Below, piece after piece: positions 1 to 7,635 of a DNA stretch of 30,005 nt (position 1 is its first letter; each line of letters starts with the position of its first letter). Where the stretch lies: IMG/VR virus record IMGVR_UViG_3300017989_000327, positions 1 to 30,005 of that record, one strand, 5' to 3'. The notes beneath the pieces were generated by a model. That model did no database searches. It was not told the origin of the DNA and saw nothing but the letters and a program-made list of their open reading frames with translations. A program made the translations under genes and the position numbers. The stretch comes from a virus.

Positions 1-2
1 AT

Positions 3-287
3 TGGAAACGGAAAGTGCCGCAAGGGCAGGAGTTCATGGCGGCAGCGGAGCAGTACGGCGCGGAGCAGTGTACGAAGCCGACGATCAGGGTCGGGACGAT
101 CCATTCGGCGAAAGGGGAAGAGGCGGAGAACGTAGGGCTGTTGACCGACTTGACGCAACAGGTATATCGGGCGGCGACGATGTCGACCGAGCAGATGGAC
201 GAAGAACGGCGAATTCGGTACGTCGGCATCACTCGTGCAAGCCGACGGCTCTATATGTGCAACGGAGGTTCGAGGTATCAGATATGA
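3..287 (+). CDS. UvrD/Rep-family DNA helicase, C-terminal fragment (5' end outside window)
   Basis: The reading frame is open from the left edge, so only the last ~94 residues are seen. They hold two hallmark motifs of superfamily 1A helicases: motif V (VGTIHSAKGEEAENV) and motif VI (EERRIRYVGITRASRRLY), whose arginines contact ATP. In the family these lie in domain 2A at the C-terminal end of the motor, and the enzyme unwinds DNA 3' to 5' in replication or repair. The protein ends about 20 residues after motif VI, which suggests a compact phage helicase without the long C-terminal tail of cellular UvrD. The stop overlaps the next start (ATG at 284), so the two are probably translated together. 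The family is clear; the cellular role is inferred. Confidence 0.85.
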   Translation, partial: WKRKVPQGQEFMAAAEQYGAEQCTKPTIRVGTIHSAKGEEAENVGLLTDLTQQVYRAATMSTEQMDEERRIRYVGITRASRRLYMCNGGSRYQI

Positions 288-517
288 AAAGAATCGAATT
301 CATTTTGGCGAACTTGGATGACGAAGGCGGTGAGGATACCCTGATCGACGCCGGGCATGAAACGTTCTTCGTGCAAAATGCTTCGGCGATCAAACCGACG
401 AAGGGGCAGAAACTTGCGGTTACGCTGCTCCTGTCGGCGAAGTCGGGAGATGCGGATGATATCGACATTGGCGAGGTTCGGGACTTTGTGCAACACCTAT
501 TGGAGTCGATAGCATGA
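284..517 (+). CDS. Small hypothetical protein, 77 aa
   Basis: I do not recognise this protein. It starts MKRIEFILANLD, is acidic (runs such as DDEGGEDT and GDADDIDIGE) and has no membrane segment. The ATG at 284 is preferred over longer in-frame readings because a GGAGG lies at 264-268 and because the ATG overlaps the helicase stop. Its own stop overlaps the ATG of the VRR-NUC gene (ATGA). Position between helicase and nuclease suggests an accessory factor in DNA metabolism, but this is only context. Confidence 0.7.
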   Translation: MKRIEFILANLDDEGGEDTLIDAGHETFFVQNASAIKPTKGQKLAVTLLLSAKSGDADDIDIGEVRDFVQHLLESIA

Positions 518-861
518 GCGAGAAAACAATCGAAACGAAAATCAAAAACAACCTGAAGGCGGGCGGCATATGGTTCATAAAAGTGCATGGATCGCAGTAT
601 CAGCAGCCCGGCGTTCCCGATCTAATCTGCTGTTACCGTGGCATGTTTCTGGCGATCGAGGTCAAACAGCCGGGGAAACGGCTGACGGAGATCCAATGTC
701 GAATGTGCCATCGGATGGTTACGTCGGGTGCGTGGATCGTTACGGCTCGTTGCTGGGAGGATGTCGAAGAAGTGCTCGGTAAGATGGATTCATGGGCAAA
801 ACGGCACGGGATTCCGAACGTCGATGGGATTTTGTTTGACAAGTTTATGGAAGCGGGGTAA
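514..861 (+). CDS. VRR-NUC domain nuclease, 115 aa
   Basis: A stand-alone VRR-NUC (PD-(D/E)XK superfamily) nuclease. The pattern is well conserved: Glu7 in the first helix, PGVPDLI with Asp36, FLAIEVK with Glu49 and Lys51, and a Gln at 61 after the PGKRLTE segment. In the family these residues bind metal and cut phosphodiester bonds. Phage copies of about 100-120 residues are usual and act on branched or recombination DNA; some are Holliday-junction resolvases. It is joined to the upstream gene by an ATGA overlap. The exact substrate cannot be read from sequence. Confidence 0.88.
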   Translation: MSEKTIETKIKNNLKAGGIWFIKVHGSQYQQPGVPDLICCYRGMFLAIEVKQPGKRLTEIQCRMCHRMVTSGAWIVTARCWEDVEEVLGKMDSWAKRHGIPNVDGILFDKFMEAG

Positions 862-874
862 ACTTTGGGACAGA

Positions 875-889
875 TAGAACAGCGTTCTA
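875..889. promoter_or_regulatory. Perfect 6-bp inverted repeat upstream of the methyltransferase gene
   Basis: TAGAAC and GTTCTA flank an AGC spacer, forming a dyad 24 bp before the preferred GTG start at 913. A TCTAAT hexamer (886-891), one mismatch from a sigma70 -10 box, overlaps its right arm, and TTGGGA at 865-870 could be a poor -35 but with only a 15-bp spacer. It could be an operator over a weak promoter. The spacer is one base short of the GAAC-N4-GTTC LexA box. Confidence 0.3.
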
Positions 890-912
890 ATTCTTGGAAA
901 CGGAGAGCAGTC

Positions 913-2253
913 GTGTCAGAAAAAAACGGGAACGGGTTCCACGTGGAGATGATGTCGATTGATGACGTCGTTCCGTATGAACGTAACCCGCGAATCAACG
1001 AGGGTGCCGTGGTGTCGGTTGCGAATTCGATCCGTGAATTCGGGTTCCGTCAGCCGATCGTCGTCGACGAGTCGATGATAATCATCGTAGGGCACACTCG
1101 GCTTCTTGCCGCCCGGTCGCTCAGCATGACCGAGGTTCCAGTCCACGTCGCGACCGGATTGACCGAATCGCAGAAACGTGCGTATCGGATCGCGGATAAC
1201 AAGGTCGCCGAGCTTTCCGGCTGGGATGACGACCTTCTTGCCTACGAACTGAACGCGATCGCGGGTGATATCGACATGCAGGCGCTGGGATTCACTGGCG
1301 ACGAGATCAACCATCTTGTAGATGGTGACGATCTAACGGAAGACAAGCAGAAGGCGGCGACACTTTCCGACGACTTCCTCGTCCCGCCGTTCTCGGTGCT
1401 CGATGGTCGCCAAGGCTACTGGCGCGACCGGAAGCGGCGTTGGATCTCGCTGGGGATCAAGAGCGAAGAGGGCCGTTTCGACGGCGAGGGGAAGAAGACG
1501 TTCGGCACCGAGGGCTACTTGGGCGATAGCGGCAACGTGAGCATCTTCGACCCGGTCCTATGCGAATTGGCCTACCTTTGGTTCACGGGCCCGGGGTTCC
1601 ATGTCTTGGACCCGTTCGCGGGCGGCAGCGTGCGCGGCCTGGTCGCGTCGATCCTCGGGCGGAAGTACACCGGCGTCGATCTCCGCGAATCGCAGGTCGA
1701 AAGTAACCGTGACCAGGCATCGGAGATCTTGACCGGCGCGAAGCCGATCTGGATCGTCGGCGATTCCCGGAACATCGGCGACTTGGCGCCCGGCGCGTAC
1801 GACTTCGTCTTCTCGTGCCCGCCCTACGGCGACTTCGAGGTCTACAGCCACACGCCGGGCGACCTGTCGAACATGCCGGTCGACGAGTTCGACACAACGT
1901 ACCGCGAAATCGTCGCCCGATCGTGCGCGATGCTCAAGGATAATCGGTTCGCGATCTTCGTGGTCGGCGACTACCGGGGCCGCGACGGCGCGTTTCGGAA
2001 CTTCGTCTCGAAGACGATCGGCGCGTTCCAAGACGCCGGGCTTCGGCTTTGGAACGAGGCGATCTACCTTAACCCCAACGCGACGTTGCCGTTACGCGCC
2101 CGGCGTCCGTTCGAGCAGACCCGCAAGTTGGGCAAGGGCCACCAAAACGTGTTGGTCTTCGTCAAGGGCGACGCCCGCGCCGCGGCCGAAGCGTGCGGCA
2201 ACGTCCATCTTTGCGATTCGATCTTCGGCGACGAACCGGCGGAGGCGCGATAG
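913..2253 (+). CDS. ParB-like N-terminal domain fused to DNA methyltransferase, 446 aa
   Basis: The first ~100 residues form a ParB/Srx-type domain (NPR near the start, FGFRQPIVVD, GHTRLLAA at about 60-67). The C-terminal half is an AdoMet-dependent DNA methyltransferase: motif I VLDPFAGGS (Asp233) and catalytic motif IV SCPPYG (Pro303-Tyr305), the [DNS]PP[YW] signature of N6-adenine or N4-cytosine methylation. Such ParB-methylase fusions are common in phages and prophages beside terminase genes; they may modify phage DNA to resist host restriction. GTG 913 is preferred over TTG 865 because GGAGA lies at 902-906 and the TTG version adds a non-conserved leader. The methylase part uses visibly more C-ending codons than the ParB part. 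Target sequence unknown. Confidence 0.87.
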   Translation: MSEKNGNGFHVEMMSIDDVVPYERNPRINEGAVVSVANSIREFGFRQPIVVDESMIIIVGHTRLLAARSLSMTEVPVHVATGLTESQKRAYRIADNKVAELSGWDDDLLAYELNAIAGDIDMQALGFTGDEINHLVDGDDLTEDKQKAATLSDDFLVPPFSVLDGRQGYWRDRKRRWISLGIKSEEGRFDGEGKKTFGTEGYLGDSGNVSIFDPVLCELAYLWFTGPGFHVLDPFAGGSVRGLVASILGRKYTGVDLRESQVESNRDQASEILTGAKPIWIVGDSRNIGDLAPGAYDFVFSCPPYGDFEVYSHTPGDLSNMPVDEFDTTYREIVARSCAMLKDNRFAIFVVGDYRGRDGAFRNFVSKTIGAFQDAGLRLWNEAIYLNPNATLPLRARRPFEQTRKLGKGHQNVLVFVKGDARAAAEACGNVHLCDSIFGDEPAEAR

Positions 2254-2288
2254 ATGGTTACGGAAAAACACTAGAACGATTGAATGCC

Positions 2289-2705
2289 ATGCCTGAGAAC
2301 ATCCCAGTAGGCGAAGACGAAGAACTAAGGCGGTCTGACATGGTATTGATCGGTGCGTCTATCCGTCGCGGGTGGAACATCCCCGAGGAACTGAAGGACG
2401 CATTGCCGAAGAAGCTCGTTCAGATCATAGCAGACCCGAATTCCACAAACCGGACCCGCATATCGGCAACTAGGTTGCTGGTGATAATGGAAGCGAACAA
2501 TCGTCAATGCGAGCAGCCGCAGCAGAACATAAACGTAAACGTTGATGCTGCCGATCCGGCGACAGCCGTCGAGATAGCTAGGCTGATACGTGAGGAAGAC
2601 GCGGACTATGCTGAGTACCAAAGAAGCCGCATTGAGGATACTGACACCGGCGACTTGGGCGGCGAGCCGCCTACCGTGGTGGAGCCCGGCGAAACATCTT
2701 CTTGA
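2289..2705 (+). CDS. Putative small terminase subunit, 138 aa
   Basis: No clear family motif. The protein has a mostly helical N-terminal part (IPEELKDALPKKLVQII, then a segment with TRISATRLLVIM resembling the helical N-terminal part of some terminase small subunits), an NINVNVDAADP linker and an acidic, charged C-terminus rich in E and D. Its place directly before, and overlapping, the large terminase is where small terminase subunits that recognise packaging sites normally lie. The ATG at 2289 is preferred; a longer frame back to 2193 would overlap the methyltransferase by 60 bases. No good ribosome binding site is visible. It overlaps the terminase by about 98 bases. The name is by position more than by sequence. 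Confidence 0.5.
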   Translation: MPENIPVGEDEELRRSDMVLIGASIRRGWNIPEELKDALPKKLVQIIADPNSTNRTRISATRLLVIMEANNRQCEQPQQNINVNVDAADPATAVEIARLIREEDADYAEYQRSRIEDTDTGDLGGEPPTVVEPGETSS

Positions 2706-3999
2706 GCTTGATCGTCATGTCGTTCGAGCGATTACCGGACGCGGCCCCCGCAACCTATTCGTCGAGATGCCGCCACGGCATGGAAAGTCGGAGTATTCGA
2801 GCCAGATTCTACCAGCGTGGTTCATGGGCACGTTCCCACGAAAATCGGTCATCATAACGGGATATAACACGGATTTCGTCAAGGGGTTCGGCGGCGTTTG
2901 CCGGGATCGCTTGAATAAGTTCGGCGAAGCCGACTTCGGCGTTCGGTTGACGAATCGCCAGGCTGGTAAGGGCAATTGGCAGGTCATCGATCGTGAAGGC
3001 GATTACGGCGGTTGGTGCCGAAGCGTCGGACTAGGCGGAGCGATCACCGGACGCGGTGCGGATTTGCTCGTGATGGACGATGTCATCAAGAACGCCGAGG
3101 AAGCGTATTCCGAGCGAGTCCGAGAAACGACGTGGCAGTGGTTCGAGACGACGGCATTGACCCGAGTCGAGGCTGGCGGTGCGATCATCGGCGTGATGAC
3201 GCGATGGCACAAAGACGATCTGTTTGGTCGGTTGATTCGGCACTACGATGAGAAGGGGATCGCGTATCATCGGGTGCGGATGCCTGCGATCGCGAAGGCT
3301 GACGATCCGCTCGGAAGATTGCCGGGCGACCCGCTTTGGCCGCAACGGTGGCCGCTTGAAGAACTCGAAGTCAAGCGAAAGTCGATGTCGACCTACGCTT
3401 GGTCGGCGTTGTTCGACCAAGACCCGAAAGACCACGAGAACACGCAGTGGCCGTGGGAATACTTCGAGGACATCTTGGTCGATCCGCACGAGTGGCCCAG
3501 TGTGTTCGAGGAATCGTGCGTTGCGGTCGACCCGTCGCTGGGCAACGACCAACGGAAAGGCGATTACTCGGCGGTAATTTTTACGGGCAAATCAAAGGGC
3601 AAGTATTATGTTGATGCCGACATCAGGCGTCGGCCACCGTCGGAGATCGTTGACGCGGCGTTGTCGATGGCGAAGCGGCACGGGGCGAAGCGGATTGGCT
3701 ACGAGTCGAACCATTTCCAGTCGATGCTCGGCGAGGTGTTCGCAGAGCGGATGCGGGCGACAGGGATTCGATGCCCGGTGTGGGCGATCCATAGCTCGAA
3801 GAACAAGGTTCAGCGGATCACGGAAACGCTAGACAGTTTTCTTCGTGACCGTGAGTTCCGAATTCTCAGGTCGGAAAGCGCCGATTTGCTGATTCAGCAA
3901 ATGCGTGACTTCCCTACGGCGGAACACGATGATGGGCCGGATGCGTTGCAGATGACGATCGAACTTCTCTACAAGGTAGCAATCGGCGAGGTTGAATGA
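2608..3999 (+). CDS. Terminase large subunit, 463 aa
   Basis: The DNA-packaging motor ATPase and nuclease. Walker A is PPRHGKSE (about 55-62) and Walker B LLVMDDV (Asp157-Asp158), followed by the GVMTRWHKDDLFGRL segment typical of this terminase group (coupling region). The RNase H-like nuclease has VAVDPSLG (Asp308), GYESNHF (Glu366) and DDGPDAL (Asp445), giving the expected acidic triad. Length is normal for the family. The motor docks on the portal, pumps DNA into the prohead and cuts the concatemer. ATG 2608 is chosen; a GTG at 2590 would add six residues. The stop overlaps the following ATGATG. Confidence 0.96.
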   Translation: MLSTKEAALRILTPATWAASRLPWWSPAKHLLELDRHVVRAITGRGPRNLFVEMPPRHGKSEYSSQILPAWFMGTFPRKSVIITGYNTDFVKGFGGVCRDRLNKFGEADFGVRLTNRQAGKGNWQVIDREGDYGGWCRSVGLGGAITGRGADLLVMDDVIKNAEEAYSERVRETTWQWFETTALTRVEAGGAIIGVMTRWHKDDLFGRLIRHYDEKGIAYHRVRMPAIAKADDPLGRLPGDPLWPQRWPLEELEVKRKSMSTYAWSALFDQDPKDHENTQWPWEYFEDILVDPHEWPSVFEESCVAVDPSLGNDQRKGDYSAVIFTGKSKGKYYVDADIRRRPPSEIVDAALSMAKRHGAKRIGYESNHFQSMLGEVFAERMRATGIRCPVWAIHSSKNKVQRITETLDSFLRDREFRILRSESADLLIQQMRDFPTAEHDDGPDALQMTIELLYKVAIGEVE

Positions 4000-4286
4000 T
4001 GGGACAAGGTCAGCGGCTTTCGGAAACAATGATCATCCAGATTCGGCAGCTACGACAATCGGGGCGGTCGATTCGAGAGATCGCACTGATCACCGGCGTG
4101 AACAAGAATTCCGTCGAAAAATACGTGAATTTTGGAAATTCTCGAAAAAAGGCGTTGAACTTTGGGACACAATCGCAGTATGGTGTGGGGGACGACTCAC
4201 CCGAACCAGAGGCGGAGAATGCCGAAAACGTCGACGAAAACGCGGTTGACCGACCTGAAACGACAGCAAGACGAGTTGCTGGCTGA
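3999..4286 (+). CDS. Small helix-turn-helix protein between terminase and portal, 95 aa
   Basis: Residues ~7-45 form a helix-turn-helix of the resolvase/homeodomain-like type: IIQIRQLRQSGRSIREIALI, then TGVNKNSVEKYV as turn and recognition helix. The rest is polar and acidic (PEPEAENAENVDEN) and probably disordered. GAGG at 3988-3991 favours the second ATG of an ATGATG pair. It could be a second DNA-binding packaging factor (small terminase-like), a late-gene regulator, or a remnant of a transposase/resolvase HTH. The 3' end overlaps the portal start by 68 bases, an unusually long overlap for this window. Confidence 0.65.
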   Translation: MGQGQRLSETMIIQIRQLRQSGRSIREIALITGVNKNSVEKYVNFGNSRKKALNFGTQSQYGVGDDSPEPEAENAENVDENAVDRPETTARRVAG

Positions 4287-5787
4287 GGCGGAAATTCGCG
4301 TATTGCAGCGAGCCATCGAGACGGATGAACATGCGAGACATCTTGTCGAGTCCGTCGACATGTCCGTTGTTTCGGACCGCATCGACGCCTATTCTCATTA
4401 CGGCACGAACGTCGGCGGCACGATCATATCGCGACCGCAGGACCGCAAGGACGGCGACAACTACCCGTTCTGGACGACCGAATACGAGATCGCCCAGATA
4501 CGCGGAATATCTCGATATCTAGCATCAGTCGCCGAAGTCGGTTTTTCCGCGATCGATACGCTATCAAACTACGTTATCGGCGCCGGGTTGCAGCGTGACA
4601 TTTCGTCACCGGACCCCGCGTTGCAACGCAAGGCTGAGGCGATCCTTCAAGAGTTCGACGATCGGAATCAGTTCTGCGGCGACCTCGACGTCGAGATGTA
4701 CAAGCGGTCGATACGCGATGGTGAGTCTTTCTTGTGGCTCCGTCCGTGCGGTAGCGGCAGGACCGAGGCCGTTGTCATCGAGCCGGATTGTGTGACGGAG
4801 CCTGCCCAGCCTGGCGACCTCGAAGAGTACCACGGTTGGCCGTCGATGAATTGGAAATATGGCGTTGCTACCGAAGGCCGGAACCACTCGAAGGCGCTGG
4901 CATATTTCATCGAATGGTTTGGCGACTCGAACGACTGGGATGCGATCCCAGCCACCGATATGATGCGGAAACGTCGAAACGTCGATCGCGGCATTAAGCG
5001 CGGCATGTCGGATTTCTTCCCGACGTACGAGAATATCCAACGGGATGATAAACTGCTCGCAAACATCGCTCAGTCGGCAGCGGTACAAGCGTCCATCGCC
5101 GGTATCCGCAAACACGCACAGGGAACATCGAATACGTCGATGCAATCGGTCCAGTCGGCTCTTGCGACTCTAGGCACAAACGCCGTTACAGGAAACGCCG
5201 AGTATCAGGCGAACATCAATCCTGGCCAGATTCTCGACACGAAGAACTTCGACTGGGCATACGGCCCGATCGGAACACCCGGCGGATCGAACTTTCTGCC
5301 GATAACCAATTCACTGAAGAAACAGATTGGCATCCGCTGGCACATGCCGGAGTACATGATTACGAGCGATGCGGCGAACGGCAACTTTTCGAGCACGCTG
5401 GTTGCCGAGAGTCCGTTCGTGCGGTTCATCGAGCGAGAGCAGTCGGCGGAATGCACGGCGGCGATCAATCTGTATTATCGCGTACTCCATAACGCGGCTA
5501 TTGCCGGCAGGTTGCCTTGCGAGCCGAACCGCGTTCGGGACTACATCAACATCGACGTAATCGGACCTGAGATCGAGACACGGGACGCCGCAGCGGAACA
5601 CGTCGTGCTGACCGGCCAGTATGAGCATGGCGTCATCGACAAGGACACTTGGCGGGCCAAGGCCGGATACGATCCAGAGAAAATCAAAGAGAAGATCGAA
5701 ACTGAGGGACCGAAGACCGTACCGTTCACTGAGCAGATCGACGCGGCATGTGTTTGCTGCAAAGACGGCTGGGAGGGGTACCCGTAA
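4219..5787 (+). CDS. Phage portal protein (lambda-type family), 522 aa
   Basis: The dodecameric ring at the head vertex through which DNA enters and leaves. Recognised by position after terminase, by length, and by lambda-portal-like segments: YPFWTTEYEIAQIRGISRYL near the N-terminus, the RDGESFLWL strand in the stem/wing region, the PEYMITSDAANGNFSST segment in the C-terminal half, and a crown region near ETRDAAAEHVVLTGQYEHG. The C-terminus has a cysteine cluster (ACVCCKDGW). ATG 4219 is the most reasonable start; GGCGGAG sits right before it with very short spacing, so initiation may be weak or coupled to the HTH gene. A TTG at 4162 would add 19 unconserved residues. Confidence 0.9.
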   Translation: MPKTSTKTRLTDLKRQQDELLAEAEIRVLQRAIETDEHARHLVESVDMSVVSDRIDAYSHYGTNVGGTIISRPQDRKDGDNYPFWTTEYEIAQIRGISRYLASVAEVGFSAIDTLSNYVIGAGLQRDISSPDPALQRKAEAILQEFDDRNQFCGDLDVEMYKRSIRDGESFLWLRPCGSGRTEAVVIEPDCVTEPAQPGDLEEYHGWPSMNWKYGVATEGRNHSKALAYFIEWFGDSNDWDAIPATDMMRKRRNVDRGIKRGMSDFFPTYENIQRDDKLLANIAQSAAVQASIAGIRKHAQGTSNTSMQSVQSALATLGTNAVTGNAEYQANINPGQILDTKNFDWAYGPIGTPGGSNFLPITNSLKKQIGIRWHMPEYMITSDAANGNFSSTLVAESPFVRFIEREQSAECTAAINLYYRVLHNAAIAGRLPCEPNRVRDYINIDVIGPEIETRDAAAEHVVLTGQYEHGVIDKDTWRAKAGYDPEKIKEKIETEGPKTVPFTEQIDAACVCCKDGWEGYP

Positions 5788-6419
5788 TGGATATCCCGAA
5801 CCGGATCGGGCGAGAACGCCGTTTGACCGACAAAATAGCGGCGGTGTTCGACGGCATGGCGAGATCACCGGGGCGGATCGATTGGGGAGCGAGCCAATCG
5901 GTGTTGGCATCGGCGATCGAGTCGGAACTTGAAGATACATATTCGACGATGTATTTGTTGTTGCTCGATGATAGTTTGCCGCGAACGGACGCGGGGCAGA
6001 TGTCGAGTCGGTACGCTAGGCTCGTTTCGGGCACGGTCGCGTCTGGTGTGATGAACAATGCGAGGTCGGATATCCAGGGTGGTGCGGCACCGGCTGACGT
6101 ATTGAACCGATCGAGGGCCGAACGGATCGCGACGACGGAAACGACGCGGGCGGGAACGCAGGCATCGGAAGTTGCGGTCGCTCGCAATATTGCGGTTGGA
6201 GTCATCGCGGCAACGCAGATCGACGAGGATGATGAACTTATCGGTGAGCGAGAACCGATCGAATATGACGAACGGTGGAATGCGATCAACGATTCGCGAA
6301 CTTGCCAGATTTGTGCGGCACTCGACGGTAAGCTGAGACCCGATTGGTCGCAGCAATATCCACAGGGACCACCGGCGCATCCAAATTGCCGATGCTTCAT
6401 AGACTACGAGGAACGATAG
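5787..6419 (+). CDS. Head morphogenesis protein, Mu gpF / SPP1 gp7-like, 210 aa
   Basis: A minor head protein made next to the portal. The N-terminal part is helical. The C-terminal third shows the family signature: an IATTETTRAGTQ helix, WNAINDSRTCQICAALDGK with a Cys pair, and PPAHPNCRCFIDY with the conserved His and two Cys, probably a metal site. Family members bind DNA or portal and are needed for correct head filling or DNA ejection. The start at 5787 overlaps the portal stop (TAATG) and has GGAGGGG at 5772-5778. It is short for the family but all core motifs are present. Confidence 0.87.
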   Translation: MDIPNRIGRERRLTDKIAAVFDGMARSPGRIDWGASQSVLASAIESELEDTYSTMYLLLLDDSLPRTDAGQMSSRYARLVSGTVASGVMNNARSDIQGGAAPADVLNRSRAERIATTETTRAGTQASEVAVARNIAVGVIAATQIDEDDELIGEREPIEYDERWNAINDSRTCQICAALDGKLRPDWSQQYPQGPPAHPNCRCFIDYEER

Positions 6420-6420
6420 A

Positions 6421-7575
6421 ATGAAGATTCGTGAATCCAATACCGGGGCTCCGAAGTCGATCGACCGTGAATCCAAGGTGATTCGTGGCGTGAAGATTTG
6501 CGGCAGCGACTCGAAGAACGGTCGGCAGTATTCGCAACAGGCGCTGACCGAAGCGGCGGCACTGTACGAAGGTTGTGAAGTGAACTGCGATCACCCGGAG
6601 CTTGAGCGATCGGACGAACCCCGCAAACTGGCCGATAATTTCGGCTACCTTCGCGGGGTGAAAGTGCAGGAAGGCGCAGTGTTCGGCGACTTGCATTACA
6701 TCGAATCGCATCCTTTGAGCGGAGCGATCCTCGAAAGGGCGGAACGATTTCCCGACAAGTTCGGGTTGAGCCATAACGCGGACGGCGTAGTTACGGCAGG
6801 CGATGACGGCATCGCCATAGTCGAATCCATATCGAGCGTGCATTCGGTTGATATCGTGAGCCGTCCGGCCACGAACGCCGGGCTGTTCGAGCACGCACAA
6901 CCGAAAGGCAGAAAAATGAAAGTACGTGAACTGTTGACGCGGCATCGCTCGCATCCCTACGCGAAGGCGATGCTTGAGATGGAAGACGAAGCGGCGGTTG
7001 CTGAAGTGATGGATGCGGAAGTCCCCGCCGAAGTCGCGGCAGCAGAAGAGTCGGCGGCACCGCCGTCGGACGAAGAAGCGGTAAAGGCCGCATTCAAGGC
7101 GTCGATCATCGCGGCGGTCGACGACCCGGTGTTGGACTTGAAGGCGACGGTCGCGAAGATCAAGGAAATCCTCGCTGCTCAAGAGAAGGTCGCTGGCCCG
7201 GTCGGTGGCGAAGCGCCCGCCGATGATGCCCCGGCGACACCGGCCGCCGAAGGTGGCGATTCCGAGGAAGTCAAGGAAGAAATTCGCAGCATGCGGGCCG
7301 AACTCGCCAAGATGAAACGCGACAACGATATCCGGGCGTTGCTCGAAGAGTTCGGATGCCAGCCGTCCGACACCGTCGTCCGCATCCTCGAACGGTGCGA
7401 GTCGCCGAAAGAAATGCGGGAAGTGCTCGGCGAAATGAGCCCTGCACAACTCGGGATGCAGAAACCGGCGATCAGTCGTCTGCACGAGTCGGGTGGATCG
7501 GCACCGAATTACGGCGAGTCGATGAAGTCGATCGCCGAGAGCGGCGGGAACCGAGTCATCACGCGGAACGGCTAG
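6421..7575 (+). CDS. Prohead maturation protease with C-terminal scaffold region, 384 aa
   Basis: The first ~160 residues resemble the T4 gp21-like / herpes-assemblin-fold prohead protease family: DSKNGRQYSQQAL, NCDHPE with His58, FGLSHNADG with Ser117-His118 and SVHSVDIVSRPATNAGLFE near 140-158. His/Ser arrangement fits a serine protease that trims capsid and scaffold. The remaining ~220 residues are low-complexity, acidic and Ala-rich with a coiled coil (EEVKEEIRSMRAELAKMKRD), as expected for a scaffold. It lies where protease/scaffold genes lie, before decoration and capsid genes. Exact catalytic residues are my reading, not tested. Confidence 0.82.
   Translation: MKIRESNTGAPKSIDRESKVIRGVKICGSDSKNGRQYSQQALTEAAALYEGCEVNCDHPELERSDEPRKLADNFGYLRGVKVQEGAVFGDLHYIESHPLSGAILERAERFPDKFGLSHNADGVVTAGDDGIAIVESISSVHSVDIVSRPATNAGLFEHAQPKGRKMKVRELLTRHRSHPYAKAMLEMEDEAAVAEVMDAEVPAEVAAAEESAAPPSDEEAVKAAFKASIIAAVDDPVLDLKATVAKIKEILAAQEKVAGPVGGEAPADDAPATPAAEGGDSEEVKEEIRSMRAELAKMKRDNDIRALLEEFGCQPSDTVVRILERCESPKEMREVLGEMSPAQLGMQKPAISRLHESGGSAPNYGESMKSIAESGGNRVITRNG
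6916..7575 (+). CDS. Probable nested scaffold protein from internal in-frame start, 219 aa
   Basis: An in-frame ATG at 6916 begins the scaffold-like half of the protease gene, right after the PATNAGLFE end of the protease domain. AAAGG at 6904-6908 lies about seven bases before it. The product would start MKVRELLTRHRSH and contain the acidic Ala-rich region and coiled coil. Lambda C/Nu3 is the known model of such nesting. Direct evidence is limited to the start codon, the weak binding site and the domain border. Confidence 0.45.
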   Translation: MKVRELLTRHRSHPYAKAMLEMEDEAAVAEVMDAEVPAEVAAAEESAAPPSDEEAVKAAFKASIIAAVDDPVLDLKATVAKIKEILAAQEKVAGPVGGEAPADDAPATPAAEGGDSEEVKEEIRSMRAELAKMKRDNDIRALLEEFGCQPSDTVVRILERCESPKEMREVLGEMSPAQLGMQKPAISRLHESGGSAPNYGESMKSIAESGGNRVITRNG

Positions 7576-7635
7576 TCCGTTCGGCGTTTCGCGATACGGG
7601 AAAATCCAATCACACGAGGATAGAGGGATACTGAG

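Noticed and set aside
2-283. Longer in-frame reading of the small gene at 284, beginning at the left edge
   Set aside because: It would run in a different frame through the conserved helicase motifs and has no family sense; GGAGG and overlap support ATG 284.
875-889. LexA/SOS box
   Set aside because: The spacer between GAAC and GTTC is 3 bases, not the 4 of the Gram-positive/actinobacterial box, and no other copy was noted.
4158-4190. Promoter (sigma70 or sigma54) before the portal
   Set aside because: TTGGGA is followed by a TATGGT at only 11 bases, and the GG-GC spacing of sigma54 sites does not fit.
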